64,000 bases of DNA from positions 24,771 to 88,770 of the forward strand of contig JAIDHX010000017.1 of assembly GCA_029053015.1 (NCBI GenBank), written 5' to 3'. Position numbers and translations under genes: made by a program. Positions 15,292-22,600 of this stretch are shown in pieces. Below the pieces are notes generated by a model. That model had not been told where the DNA came from and did no database searches. It worked only from the letters and a program-made list of their open reading frames with translations. The DNA is from Lachnospiraceae bacterium. GTDB taxonomy: Bacteria > Bacillota > Clostridia > Lachnospirales > Lachnospiraceae. How positions within the stretch are numbered: the stretch's first letter is position 1; every line of letters starts with the position of its first letter.

Positions 15292-15810
15292 TTAGTCTTT
15301 ATCGCATTTCATACCCTCAGAAGTCCGTTTTTCCAACTCCCATGAAATCCAGTTCCGCCATTCGTGTTCTGTCTTAAGCCTCACACTGACAGGACAGCCC
15401 GCCGCATTTAGCAAAACTGCGGTTTTCTTCCAGTTTTCCCAGTCCGCCACGGGCTTTCCCTTTTTTGTCATAAAATCCCTTTTCTCCCACTCCGGCAGCC
15501 ACTCTGAAAGTGCCGCTGCTATGTAGGGGCTGTCCGTGTACACCGTCAGGATGCATCTGCTCCGCACATGGCCAAGCGCTTCGTGCAATGCGGACAAAAG
15601 AGAACCATGTGCCGTGGTCTCACCGACGTACATGGTCTCTGCCATCGGGTTCTTTGCCGATGGCGGGCGGTCAGGGCACTCCAGCACATAGCCGCAGCTT
15701 CCTTTTCTCCGCCCGGGTCCCTTCACGGAAGTGGCAATGTACAGGTTCACCCGCTTTAACGGCTCTTCTTCCTGTCCCGCAGTGGCAGGTGTTTCCAGTT
15801 TATCCGCCAT
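15292..15810 (-). CDS. RNase H-like fold protein
   Basis: 172 residues. It shows the RNase HI order: a first strand with IATSVKGPGRRKGSCGYVLE, a helix LLSALHEALGHV with the second acidic residue, and YTDSPYIAAALSEWLPEWEK with the third, then KKGKPVADWENWKK as in RNase HI. The first catalytic aspartate of the usual DGS start is not present (IATS instead), a trait shared with some phage members, so activity is uncertain. A role in replication or RNA-DNA hybrid removal is likely. It lies just downstream of the DnaD-like replication gene. Confidence 0.65.
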   Translation of the reverse strand: MADKLETPATAGQEEEPLKRVNLYIATSVKGPGRRKGSCGYVLECPDRPPSAKNPMAETMYVGETTAHGSLLSALHEALGHVRSRCILTVYTDSPYIAAALSEWLPEWEKRDFMTKKGKPVADWENWKKTAVLLNAAGCPVSVRLKTEHEWRNWISWELEKRTSEGMKCDKD

Positions 15811-15834
15811 GGCCGCCTCCCTTCCCCTGCACGC

Positions 15835-16623
15835 CTACCGCGCCAGCAGTTTTTGCTCCAAGTCATGATAGTTATAGTCCCTCTGGGGGAAGGCGTTGAA
15901 ACTGTTTGTGCTGCCGCGCTGCGGAGGGGCAGCCTCCCTTTTCTCCCAGGTTATCACTGCCGATTTCCAGTCTTTCATCGGGTTCTTCCCTATCATCCAG
16001 TCTTTGCTCTCGTAAAAAGCAACAAAAGCCTCTGCGTCTATTCCGTTTTTCCGTTCCGCGCAGTAGGCCGCCACCTCTTCGACAGAGGGCGATGCGGAAC
16101 GCACACTCTTTTTATTTTTATTTTCTTTATTTTCTTTACTTTCCTTTCCTTTACTTTGTCCGTTTCTGTATACATTTTCTGCATTTCTGCATACATTTTC
16201 CGATACAATGCTTACATTTTTTGGAATTTTGTGTGCACTTAATAAGAGGTACTCTTTTCTTACCTCCACACATGTGCGCCTTTTAACAGCCGCAAGATAG
16301 GTTTCCTGTATCACGGCGGAAGTGAGGACGCCGTGCTTTTCATAGACTTTTTTGTCAAATATGCCTCTCCTGAGTGCTGCCTTTACCACTTCCGAAACCA
16401 CACCGCAACTCTCTACGTCTACGGGAATCCCGCAATCCTTACGCGAAAACAGCAATGCAACTTCGTCGTTCCATTCGCAGTAATAGCCATGCCCGCCATA
16501 TATTTTCTGGTACAGCTTTATAAGCACTGCAATTCCCTTGAGCCCGAATTCTGCTTCCAGGAACTCTGTATCGGGGTCGAAATGGCACAGGACAGGAAAA
16601 TAATCCAACCCTACAACTGCCAA
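15835..16623 (-). CDS. DnaD-like / Lin1244-type replication initiation protein
   Basis: 262 residues from the TTG at 16621-16623, eight bases after AAGGAGG. A longer frame overlaps the upstream gene and lacks a ribosome site. The N-terminus has GLDYFPVLCHFDPDTEFLEAEFG and GIAVLIKLYQKIYGGHGYYCEW, the signature of the Lin1244/Lin1753 (DUF4373) winged-helix domain of phage replication proteins. A lysine/glutamate-rich linker follows (GKESKENKENKNKK), then a C-terminal helix around FVAFYESKDWMIGKNPMKDWKSAV typical of DnaD-like tails. It likely binds the phage origin and recruits the helicase loader. Confidence 0.75.
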   Translation of the reverse strand: MAVVGLDYFPVLCHFDPDTEFLEAEFGLKGIAVLIKLYQKIYGGHGYYCEWNDEVALLFSRKDCGIPVDVESCGVVSEVVKAALRRGIFDKKVYEKHGVLTSAVIQETYLAAVKRRTCVEVRKEYLLLSAHKIPKNVSIVSENVCRNAENVYRNGQSKGKESKENKENKNKKSVRSASPSVEEVAAYCAERKNGIDAEAFVAFYESKDWMIGKNPMKDWKSAVITWEKREAAPPQRGSTNSFNAFPQRDYNYHDLEQKLLAR

Positions 16624-16636
16624 TATGCCGCCCTCC

Positions 16637-16852
16637 TTATCTGACCATTCCTGCAGGCATGAGGGCCATCTGCCCATCCGCCTGCTCCTTTATGCAGCGT
16701 GCCGCCGTCTTTTCCCAGCCTGCCACGCCTGCCTCTTCTTTTTCTGCCGCCTCACGGCAGTCATCACATATGCCGCCCCTCAGCTCACCTGCGTCGTAAT
16801 TAAAACCGCACCTGCTGCAGACGGCGTAATCACGCTGTACCATCGTCATCAC
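16637..16852 (-). CDS. Small zinc-finger protein
   Basis: About 70 residues with CSRCG and ICDDC forming a four-Cys knuckle (CxxC-x12-CxxC), followed by an alanine/glutamate helix. It starts at one of several close ATG codons (MMTMVQRDYAVCSRC). The gene precedes the replication protein by 14 bases. It may assist DNA binding. Function unknown. Confidence 0.55.
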   Translation of the reverse strand: MMTMVQRDYAVCSRCGFNYDAGELRGGICDDCREAAEKEEAGVAGWEKTAARCIKEQADGQMALMPAGMVR

Positions 16853-16928
16853 TGCCTGCCCTTTCCCTTTCTTCCCATTCCGGCGTCCCTGCTATCAGTC
16901 CCGCCTCTTCCAGCCATGTGTATCCCAT
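16830..16928 (-). CDS. 32-residue phage peptide, unknown function
   Basis: A strong AAAGGAGG precedes an ATG at 16926-16928 giving MGYTWLEEAGLIAGTPEWEE and a charged tail ending SDDDGTA. It overlaps the start of the zinc-finger gene in another frame, suggesting coupling. The quality of the ribosome site is the main support. Confidence 0.45.
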   Translation of the reverse strand: MGYTWLEEAGLIAGTPEWEERERAGSDDDGTA

Positions 16929-16994
16929 GTCTTTATGCCTCCTTTTTTGTTTTATTGCCATGTCCTCCGCGCGGAAGGCATGGATAAAATTAAT

Positions 16995-17198
16995 TCATTT
17001 TTTCCTTGTCCACCTCCGAAAGCTTCCGTCCTCCAACATTGCCCATACTCCGCACAGGATTCCTGTAAGGAACAAAAGCAGCGCAGCCGCTATCCCGTAC
17101 TTATTTATCTGTTCCAGTTCCGCCGTGCCGGCGAAACCCGCCGCGCCGGTAAGAATCAGCAAAAAACTGACATAGGTCAATATTTTATGTAACTGCAT
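16995..17198 (-). CDS. Small two-TM membrane protein
   Basis: 67 residues with two hydrophobic stretches (ILTYVSFLLILTGAAGFAG and IAAALLLFLTGILCGVWAML) and a basic tail RRWTRKK. It sits in the early region and could be a superinfection-exclusion or envelope protein. No family is recognised. Confidence 0.5.
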   Translation of the reverse strand: MQLHKILTYVSFLLILTGAAGFAGTAELEQINKYGIAAALLLFLTGILCGVWAMLEDGSFRRWTRKK

Positions 17199-17220
17199 GG
17201 CTTGTCCCTCCGTTTACCGC

Positions 17221-17379
17221 CTAAGCGGTTTCATCTCTCTGTTTTTCCTGTTTATTTGGTTCTTTTTTAGGGATGTAGTTTTCCACAATTCGGTAAAACA
17301 TTTCAGTCTGCTCATTCCTTGGAATATGCACATCTGCCGGATTCGTATACCGGATACCGTCCTTTACAATCGTTACCAC
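17221..17379 (-). CDS. 52-residue early phage protein
   Basis: GTG at 17377-17379 preceded by AGGAGG at eight bases gives VVTIVKDGIRYTNPADVHIP, then a charged helix ending KKEPNKQEKQRDETA. The YTNPADVHIPRNEQTEMFYR segment looks like a real folded peptide rather than noise. It is the second gene after the early promoter. Function unknown. Confidence 0.5.
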   Translation of the reverse strand: MVTIVKDGIRYTNPADVHIPRNEQTEMFYRIVENYIPKKEPNKQEKQRDETA

Positions 17380-17538
17380 GTAAACCACCTCCTCTACAAT
17401 TTATGAATATCTGCCTGTACAACTTGCCTGTATCCTCTGCGCGGCACGCAGGCTAGGGGAACCTGCGCGCCTTGGGCAAATAGGAATGTACTACGGCACC
17501 TGTGTGCCGCGCGGAAGGTACAGCCGCAAACTCACTGC

Positions 17539-17688
17539 TTATGTTTTCTGCAGTTCCTTTTTCTTCTCCATCTCCTGTCTTGCCGCTAACAGGTTTGCCC
17601 CGTTTACTACCAAAAGCAGGCTTGTTTCATCTAGTTGTCTTAGAATCTGCACTATCTTTTCTATTTTTTTTTCTTTTTTCTCGCTCAT
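17539..17688 (-). CDS. 49-residue early leftward protein, first gene after the lytic promoter
   Basis: GGGAGGTAAATTG precedes the ATG at 17686-17688. The product MSEKKEKKIEKIVQILRQLD then ETSLLLVVNGANLLAARQE and ends in lysines: one or two amphipathic helices. It occupies the place of cro or an antirepressor, directly downstream of a consensus promoter divergent from the repressor, but has no clear helix-turn-helix. The 17390-17530 stretch between it and the next gene holds an inverted repeat GCGCGGCAC...GTGCCGCGC about 60 bases apart, possibly a terminator or antiterminator structure. Confidence 0.6.
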   Translation of the reverse strand: MSEKKEKKIEKIVQILRQLDETSLLLVVNGANLLAARQEMEKKKELQKT

Positions 17689-17720
17689 CAATTTACCTCC
17701 CGATTGTTGATTGTATTGCT

Positions 17721-17749
17721 ATTATATGCAATCTAATTGCTATTGTCAA
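17721..17749 (-). promoter_or_regulatory. Leftward early (lytic) promoter
   Basis: TTGACA and TATAAT, both perfect, are separated by 17 bases on the minus strand. The promoter overlaps ATTGC...GCAAT dyads (ATTGCTATTATATGCAAT over the -10, and a related ATTGCTATTGTCAAT over the -35) that are likely repressor operators. Confidence 0.8.
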
Positions 17750-17759
17750 TACTTTTTTG

Positions 17760-17788
17760 TTGACTTAATTGCTTTTTTAAGATATTAT
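17760..17788 (+). promoter_or_regulatory. Rightward repressor promoter
   Basis: TTGACT - 17 bases - TATTAT reading into the repressor gene and lying back-to-back with the leftward promoter. The spacer and flank contain further ATTGC half-sites, so the repressor probably also controls itself. Confidence 0.65.
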
Positions 17789-17812
17789 AATCATTGAAAG
17801 GCGGTGAACTAT

Positions 17813-18202
17813 TTGAAAGAACGAATTAAAGATCTTAGAAACTCCTTAAAAATGACTCAACAAAAATTTGCTGATAGATTAGGATTAAAAAGGCAAACTA
17901 TCGCAGCATATGAAATTGGAAATATTGTACCAAGTGATTCTACGCTATTGTTGATATGTAAAGAATTTAACGTAAATGAAAAATGGCTTCGCTCTGGAAC
18001 CGGAGAAATGTTCAAGACAATACCTGCTGAAGATGAAACTGCTGCCATTGTTTCAAATCTGCTTGAGGAAGAAAATGCTTTTTATGACATTATAAAAAGC
18101 ATTATGAAGACTTTTGATCAGTTAGATCCCACATCGCAAGACGCACTTATTTCTTTTAGCGAGCAGTTACTACATAACCTTAAGACAAAAAAAGAGGACT
18201 AA
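17813..18202 (+). CDS. Prophage repressor, XRE/CI-like
   Basis: 129 residues. The start chosen is the TTG at 17813, five bases after AAAGGCGGTGA. A GTG at 17804 overlaps that ribosome site and is less likely. The N-terminal helix-turn-helix is clear: ERIKDLRNSLKMTQQKFADR, LGLKRQTIAAYEIGN, then NVNEKWLRSGTGEMF, typical of Gram-positive CI-like regulators. The C-terminal 60 residues are helical and probably dimerise. No peptidase domain is present, so induction must be by an antirepressor or a separate protease. It is divergent from the early genes. Confidence 0.85.
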   Translation: MKERIKDLRNSLKMTQQKFADRLGLKRQTIAAYEIGNIVPSDSTLLLICKEFNVNEKWLRSGTGEMFKTIPAEDETAAIVSNLLEEENAFYDIIKSIMKTFDQLDPTSQDALISFSEQLLHNLKTKKED

Positions 18203-18216
18203 CGCCCTCTTTTTTC
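18188..18216. terminator. Bidirectional terminator between repressor and the converging small gene
   Basis: AAAGAGG - loop - CCTCTTTTTT follows the repressor stop. On the opposite strand the A-run supplies a T-tract as well. Confidence 0.7.
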
Positions 18217-18372
18217 TATATGCCTATGCACAATCGTATATACTTGTATCAAAAATTTATTATCTGACTTATCCATGCCCTGGATCATGTCAATAATCAG
18301 CTTTTTGTAGTCTGGAGTATTTACACATACATCCGCTGTGTTTCCGGTCTGTACTTCCTTACCCACTGTCAT
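18199..18372 (-). CDS. Small prophage protein facing the repressor
   Basis: 57 residues from the second of two adjacent ATGs (MTVGKEVQTGNTADVCVNTP), after GGGAAGG. A TTG start 8 codons upstream is possible. The rest, YKKLIIDMIQGMDKSDNKFLIQVYTIV, is helical and ends in basic residues. Proteins with this helix near the repressor are common in clostridial prophages but have no assigned role. It has its own promoter just upstream. Confidence 0.55.
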   Translation of the reverse strand: MTVGKEVQTGNTADVCVNTPDYKKLIIDMIQGMDKSDNKFLIQVYTIVHRHIEKRGR

Positions 18373-18413
18373 CATTCCTTCCCTTTTTTCAAACAAACGT
18401 TTTTTGTTGATTT

Positions 18414-18442
18414 ATCATATTGCACCTGTTTCATGATTTCAA
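18414..18442 (-). promoter_or_regulatory. Promoter of the small gene at 18.2-18.4 kb
   Basis: TTGAAA - 17 bases - TATGAT on the minus strand. A GTTTCA...TGAAAC dyad overlaps the -35. Confidence 0.5.
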
Positions 18443-18531
18443 TCATTTTGAAACAAGTGTTTCTTTTTGTGTTGATTCTATTGAAATACCGACTTAAAAA
18501 TATACCTTACTTCTTACCTCTTCCCTTTCTC

Positions 18532-18744
18532 CCCTAATCTATGCCGTGTATCGGTAGCCTGCTGCCTTTAATTGTTCCAAAAACTGTAAAAACAGCATAT
18601 GCATATTAAACCACATAAATTACTAAGAGTATTTGATTAATTTACCTAAATTTTCAAAAATTGTTTTACTTGCACTATTATTTATGATATACTCAAGCCA
18701 ATTAATACGGTTATTTCTAGCTCTAATGATAAAATTTGAAATAG
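18532..18744 (+). repeat. Duplicated promoter block, copy 1
   Basis: About 210 bp nearly identical to 19566-19772: shared CCCCTAA-CTATGCCGTGTATC, CTGCTGCCTTTAAT, CATATGCATATTAAACCACA, and ending ATAAAATTTGAAATAG just before the ribosome site. A promoter TTTACT (18665-18670) - 17 - TATACT (18688-18693) is conserved in both copies. It drives the gene at 18757. Confidence 0.75.
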
Positions 18745-18756
18745 TGGGGGGACATT

Positions 18757-19270
18757 ATGGGATTGTTTGATATCTTCAAGACCAACAGCCGTAAACACCA
18801 AACCACGTCATCACAAAGTTCTAACAGTTCAACACATTATGATATGGACTCATTAGAAGGAATCCGTTCTATTCCCGTTCCAGCAAAAAATTATTCTACA
18901 GGCGATCCCACCAAAGATTGTATTTATTACGTTTTACAACGTAAGGCCACCGAACACAAAAAATGGCAAAATGGATCTGGCTATTGCATGCTTACGCAAA
19001 TCAAACGAACTATCTGATTATGAACCTCGACCCCTTTTATTAGAAAAAGATTATCTCCGATTAGTAAAATATATTGCTTCCACAGACAATACTGTTTTAG
19101 CGCAGGAGGAAGAAAAGAAAATCTATACAAGACACCCTGAGTTCTTAGGCAAACGTATCAGTAACAAAAAGCGCTTCGATGAAATACTCAAAGACTCCAG
19201 AAAACGCCAGAACGATTTAATAATTATCGCAGCAAACCGACATTGCCCTACGTGCCAAAAATACAATTAA
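18757..19270 (+). pseudogene. Lysogenic cargo gene, frameshifted helical protein
   Basis: The first frame reads MGLFDIFKTNSRKHQTTSSQ and on to CIYYVLQRKATEHK, and the second continues NGKMDLAIACLRKSNELSDY, LLLEKDYLRLVKYIAS and ends CPTCQKYN. Joined, they make one protein of about 170 residues with TPR-like helices and a zinc-like CPTC end. The frames separate in AAAAAA (18958-18963), and removing one A restores HKNGKMDLAIACL. The gene has its own promoter and terminator, so it is a self-contained moron. Function unknown. Confidence 0.6.
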
Positions 19271-19430
19271 AAAGTTTATTCTATTACGGGAAAAACAAAA
19301 AGATACCCCATTCTTCCAAATGAGTTCCGCACACATGGAGGGTTTTGTAAGGATTACAGTGTTTGTTTTACATTTTACTTCGAGGGCATTAGTCAACCTT
19401 GAATACACAAAATATAAAAGCAACTGACAA

Positions 19431-19470
19431 CAAAACAGCACCTCCCACTTACACAGAGGCGCTGCTTTAC
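19431..19470 (+). terminator. Terminator of cargo cassette 1
   Basis: AGCACCTC ... GAGGCGCT stem followed by GCTTTACTATTT. A close copy follows the third cargo gene at 21075-21117. Confidence 0.6.
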
Positions 19471-19565
19471 TATTTAAATTATATTATATATCTATTTGCA
19501 AAATCTACAACCTCATTAGAAATACAGTATAGAACATTTCTCTATATTTGCCGCCTCTTCCTTTT

Positions 19566-19772
19566 CCCCTAACCTATGCCGTGTATCAGTAGCTTGCTGC
19601 CTTTAATAATTCCAAAAACTGTAAAAACACCATATGCATATTAAACCACATAAATTATTAAAAATGTTTGGTTAATTTATCTAAATTTTTAAAAATTGTT
19701 TTACTTGTACTATTATTTATGATATACTATGAACCACTTAGTAATATTACTAAAGATAAAATTTGAAATAGA
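19566..19772 (+). repeat. Duplicated promoter block, copy 2
   Basis: Second copy of the 210-bp block, with TTTACT (19700-19705) - 17 - TATACT (19723-19728). It drives the membrane protein at 19783. The two copies differ mainly by point changes and a short insertion near the end. Confidence 0.75.
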
Positions 19773-19782
19773 GGGATAAAAA

Positions 19783-20541
19783 ATGCATAGTCAACGAACA
19801 TCTTCTACTTCCAACAAACTTAGTACTACCGGAATAATTCTTGGCATTATATCCATCTCGTTATCGATTTTCTTCATTGGTGGTTTTATCGGAATAATAG
19901 GTTTCATTATCTCTTTATGTGGGCTCCGAAAATCAAGACAGCCTGATGGCTGTGCAATAGCCGGAATTGTATTAAATTCTATTGCCATGTATATCCTTCT
20001 TGTTTTTATTGCAATGGCAAGACATCCCAATATGTTGCCCACATCCAATAAGCAGGCTCCCCCAACCCCAGAACCTTCCACTACAACAATTTCTTCCACA
20101 CCATTGCCGGAACCTTCGCCGACTGTTACTGACATTAATGCAAACATCATGGCTAATGATATTTGGGAACTCACACTGTTGGATGCCAAAACTTATACTG
20201 AAATAACTGGAGATTTTTATTCGGACACACCTTCTTCCGGCAAGGTATATATGGTTGTATTTTTAGAAGCTAAAAATATTTCAAAAGATGATGAATACTT
20301 TAATACGCTCTATGTAAATGCTTATGACGGCGATTATGCTGTGGATGTAACCGTAGTGCTTAACGATGTCGAAGGGTATTCTCTGATGGGCGGTACTGCT
20401 GCCCCCGGCAAAAAAGTAAAGGGCTACTACGCATTTGAAATAGATGAGAACTGGGAATCTTTTGAATTTACTTATTATGAACTTTTTACTAACAAAGATC
20501 AAAAATTGCAATTTACTATTTATAGATCCGATATGGAATAA
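19783..20541 (+). CDS. Membrane-anchored lysogenic cargo protein, DUF4190-like plus DUF4352-like
   Basis: 252 residues. Two N-terminal membrane segments (GIILGIISISLSIFFIGGF and GIVLNSIAMYILLVFIAMA) flank CGLRKSRQPDGCAIAGIVLN, as in DUF4190 proteins. A proline/threonine-rich linker follows, and the C-terminal beta-sandwich (GKVYMVVFLEAKNISKDDEY, MGGTAAPGKKVKGYYAFEI, WESFEFTYYELF) matches the DUF4352 immunoglobulin-like domain. It is likely exposed outside the cell. Carried between repressor and recombinase with its own promoter, it is a lysogenic-conversion gene, perhaps for superinfection exclusion or host surface change. That role is inference. Confidence 0.7.
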   Translation: MHSQRTSSTSNKLSTTGIILGIISISLSIFFIGGFIGIIGFIISLCGLRKSRQPDGCAIAGIVLNSIAMYILLVFIAMARHPNMLPTSNKQAPPTPEPSTTTISSTPLPEPSPTVTDINANIMANDIWELTLLDAKTYTEITGDFYSDTPSSGKVYMVVFLEAKNISKDDEYFNTLYVNAYDGDYAVDVTVVLNDVEGYSLMGGTAAPGKKVKGYYAFEIDENWESFEFTYYELFTNKDQKLQFTIYRSDME

Positions 20542-20634
20542 TTATTTCTGTTTTAAAAGCTTAACTATTTTGCACTCTCATTAAAACGTCTTTGACGGTT
20601 TAATATCAAAACTACTACAGAAAAGAGGAAGAAT

Positions 20635-21072
20635 ATGGCATTAATAAACTGTCCCGAATGTGGAAAAGAGATTTCTGATAAAGCTACGTCTTGCCCGAAC
20701 TGCGGCTGTCCTGTCAACAGCAGCAACGCAAACGACGTTCAGGATATGTCGGCTCTTTGGACCGATATCGTTTCTCCATCATCTCCACAGCCAAATACAA
20801 CACAGCCGATTGTTATGCCGACATACAATACTGCTGATGTTCAAAAGTCTTCCAAAAAGAAAACACACTCAACTCTAAGCTGCATAGCCTGTGCATTTGC
20901 CGGTGTTTCCTTCCTACTGCCTATGATACTTATAATCGGACTATTATTATCCTTTACTAGTATGGTTATTGGTGTTATTGACTTATGTATCCACGAAAAA
21001 GGAAAAAAACATATAGGTTCATGGTTCGCACTTATCGTATTTATTTTTTACCTCATTGTATTTGTATTCTGA
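20635..21072 (+). CDS. Zinc-ribbon membrane protein, lysogenic cargo
   Basis: 145 residues: an N-terminal zinc ribbon (CPECGKEISDKATSCPNCGC), a Pro/Thr-rich linker, and two membrane segments (IACAFAGVSFLLPMILIIGL and FALIVFIFYLIVFVF) joined by DLCIHEKGKKHIGSW. This is a common small Firmicute architecture, with the ribbon inside the cell. AGAGGAAG lies before the ATG. It follows the DUF4352 gene by 93 bases and ends at a terminator similar to that of cassette 1. Confidence 0.7.
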   Translation: MALINCPECGKEISDKATSCPNCGCPVNSSNANDVQDMSALWTDIVSPSSPQPNTTQPIVMPTYNTADVQKSSKKKTHSTLSCIACAFAGVSFLLPMILIIGLLLSFTSMVIGVIDLCIHEKGKKHIGSWFALIVFIFYLIVFVF

Positions 21073-21074
21073 CA

Positions 21075-21117
21075 GCAAAACAGCGCCTTCTGACTCTACA
21101 GAGGCGCTGCTTTCTTA
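21075..21117 (+). terminator. Terminator of the cargo region
   Basis: CAGCGCCTT ... GAGGCGCTG stem followed by CTTTCTTATT. It resembles the terminator at 19431-19470. Confidence 0.65.
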
Positions 21118-21191
21118 TTAATACCAGAAACTTTTATTGACTATAGGGGGCCTATTCCGTATAATAAGCACATCCAAAGGAGGCATTGAAT

Positions 21192-22556
21192 ATGATAAGA
21201 GGCGCATGCTACGTCCGCGTATCTACGGACAATCAGTTAGAAAACTACAGTATAGAGGAGCAGACAGACCGACTGAAGTCTTACTGCGCGGCAAAGGATA
21301 TAACCATTACCAAATTTTATACGGATGGTGGATATTCCGGCGGCAATATCAATCGCCCTGCCCTGCAGCAAATGCTGGCTGACATAGAGGCAGGCGCCAT
21401 CGATGTTGTTGTGGTATACAAACTCGACAGGCTGTCGCGCAGCCAGAAAGATACTCTCATGCTGATTGAGGACAAATTTCTTGCGGGCGGCGTGAACTTT
21501 ATATCAGTCAATGAAAATTTTGATACTGCTTCTCCCTTTGGAAAAGCCATGATTGGTATGCTCTCTGTGTTTGCACAGTTGGAGAAAGACCAGATCACAG
21601 AACGTTTTACTATGGGACGTATCGGCAGGGCAAAGAACGGCTACTACCATGGCGGTCCCACAGCGCCCACCGGATATGACTATGCAGACGGCTGCCTGGT
21701 CGTAAATGACTATGAGGCTCTGCAGGTAAAAGAACTATACGAACGCTTTGCAAGCGGCCATACACTGCATGAGTGCTGGCGTCATATGCAGAAGAACTAC
21801 ACAACCAAGTATGGTGCATGGAGCAGCGAAACACTGGTGCGCCATATACTGCAAAACGACATATACATTGGCAACGTAAAATTTAAAGGAGTTTCCTATA
21901 AAGGCAGACATGATCCCATTATATCGGAAGAACTGTTCTACTCTGTGCAGAATATCTTTGAGAATGCCAAACGGAATACACCGTCTTTCCGCCGTTCTCC
22001 CTTCAAGGCACAAACGCTCCTTTCCAATTTAATTTACTGTGGAAAATGCGGGGCGCGGTTCCACGGGGAACACGGAAATTATTCCTGTTACAGCCGTACT
22101 AAAGGCGATAGGAAATATATCATAGACCCAAATTGTAAAAATAAGAAATGGAAAATTGCTGATTTAGACGCACTCGTAACAGAGTACCTTACAAAACTCA
22201 GTTTCAACGATTTAGGGCCGCGGCCTGTCACACCGGTAAAAAAGGACTACTCCAAACGCATTGGCGAAATTGACAGGCAGTTGTCCAATCTGATTGATTT
22301 GTATCAAGTTGGGAGTATTCCCATGGAGGTTATTTCACAGAAGGCAGACGCGCTGTCAAAAGAAAAGGCTTTTCTTGTTCAACAGGAATCCGAAGGCAAC
22401 TCAATTCCTGTCAGCAATGAAGAAATCCTTCTCTTTAGGGACCGCTTTTTACAGTTGCTCTCTTCCGACGATTTGCAGGCAAAACGCGCCTGCCTGACAA
22501 ACGTTATTGAAAAAATAGTAGTTGATGATGACAATGTAGACATTATTCTGAAATAA
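21192..22556 (+). CDS. Large serine recombinase (prophage integrase)
   Basis: 454 residues. The start is the ATG at 21192, eight bases after AAAGGAGG. The resolvase domain has YVRVSTDNQ with catalytic Ser near residue 10, GYSGGNINRPALQQML, VVVYKLDRLSRSQKDTLMLI and the E-helix QLEKDQITERFTMG. The recombinase domain follows (GYDYADGCLVVNDYEALQVK, then WSSETLVRHILQNDIYIG), then a zinc ribbon (LIYCGKCGARFHG ... NYSC) and a C-terminal coiled coil (KDYSKRIGEIDRQLSNLIDL). It catalyses directional attP x attB integration. Its stop codon is 20 bases from the truncated feoB frame, so attR lies here. Confidence 0.93.
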   Translation: MIRGACYVRVSTDNQLENYSIEEQTDRLKSYCAAKDITITKFYTDGGYSGGNINRPALQQMLADIEAGAIDVVVVYKLDRLSRSQKDTLMLIEDKFLAGGVNFISVNENFDTASPFGKAMIGMLSVFAQLEKDQITERFTMGRIGRAKNGYYHGGPTAPTGYDYADGCLVVNDYEALQVKELYERFASGHTLHECWRHMQKNYTTKYGAWSSETLVRHILQNDIYIGNVKFKGVSYKGRHDPIISEELFYSVQNIFENAKRNTPSFRRSPFKAQTLLSNLIYCGKCGARFHGEHGNYSCYSRTKGDRKYIIDPNCKNKKWKIADLDALVTEYLTKLSFNDLGPRPVTPVKKDYSKRIGEIDRQLSNLIDLYQVGSIPMEVISQKADALSKEKAFLVQQESEGNSIPVSNEEILLFRDRFLQLLSSDDLQAKRACLTNVIEKIVVDDDNVDIILK

Positions 22557-22600
22557 AGTGCAGATATACACAATCTATGTGTATGAGCTTCGGATGCAAT
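22557..22600. other. Probable attR: prophage/host junction inside feoB
   Basis: Immediately after the recombinase stop the sequence passes into codons for MCMSFGCNAAGVVGC, matching the conserved GFGCN region of FeoB. No gene for the FeoB N-terminus is present upstream in the window. The crossover must lie near ATGTGTATGAGCTTCGGATG. Serine integrases use a 2-bp core, so no long direct repeat is expected. The matching attL lies beyond the left edge. Confidence 0.75.

Noticed and set aside
17197..17406. + strand ORF of 69 residues in the early region
   Set aside because: It is antisense to the leftward 52-codon gene with a strong ribosome site. Its hydrophobic translation is the complement of that gene.
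22557..22600. Long direct repeat marking att ends
   Set aside because: None seen, and none is required for a large serine integrase. The left end is outside the window, so identity of attL and attR cannot be tested here.
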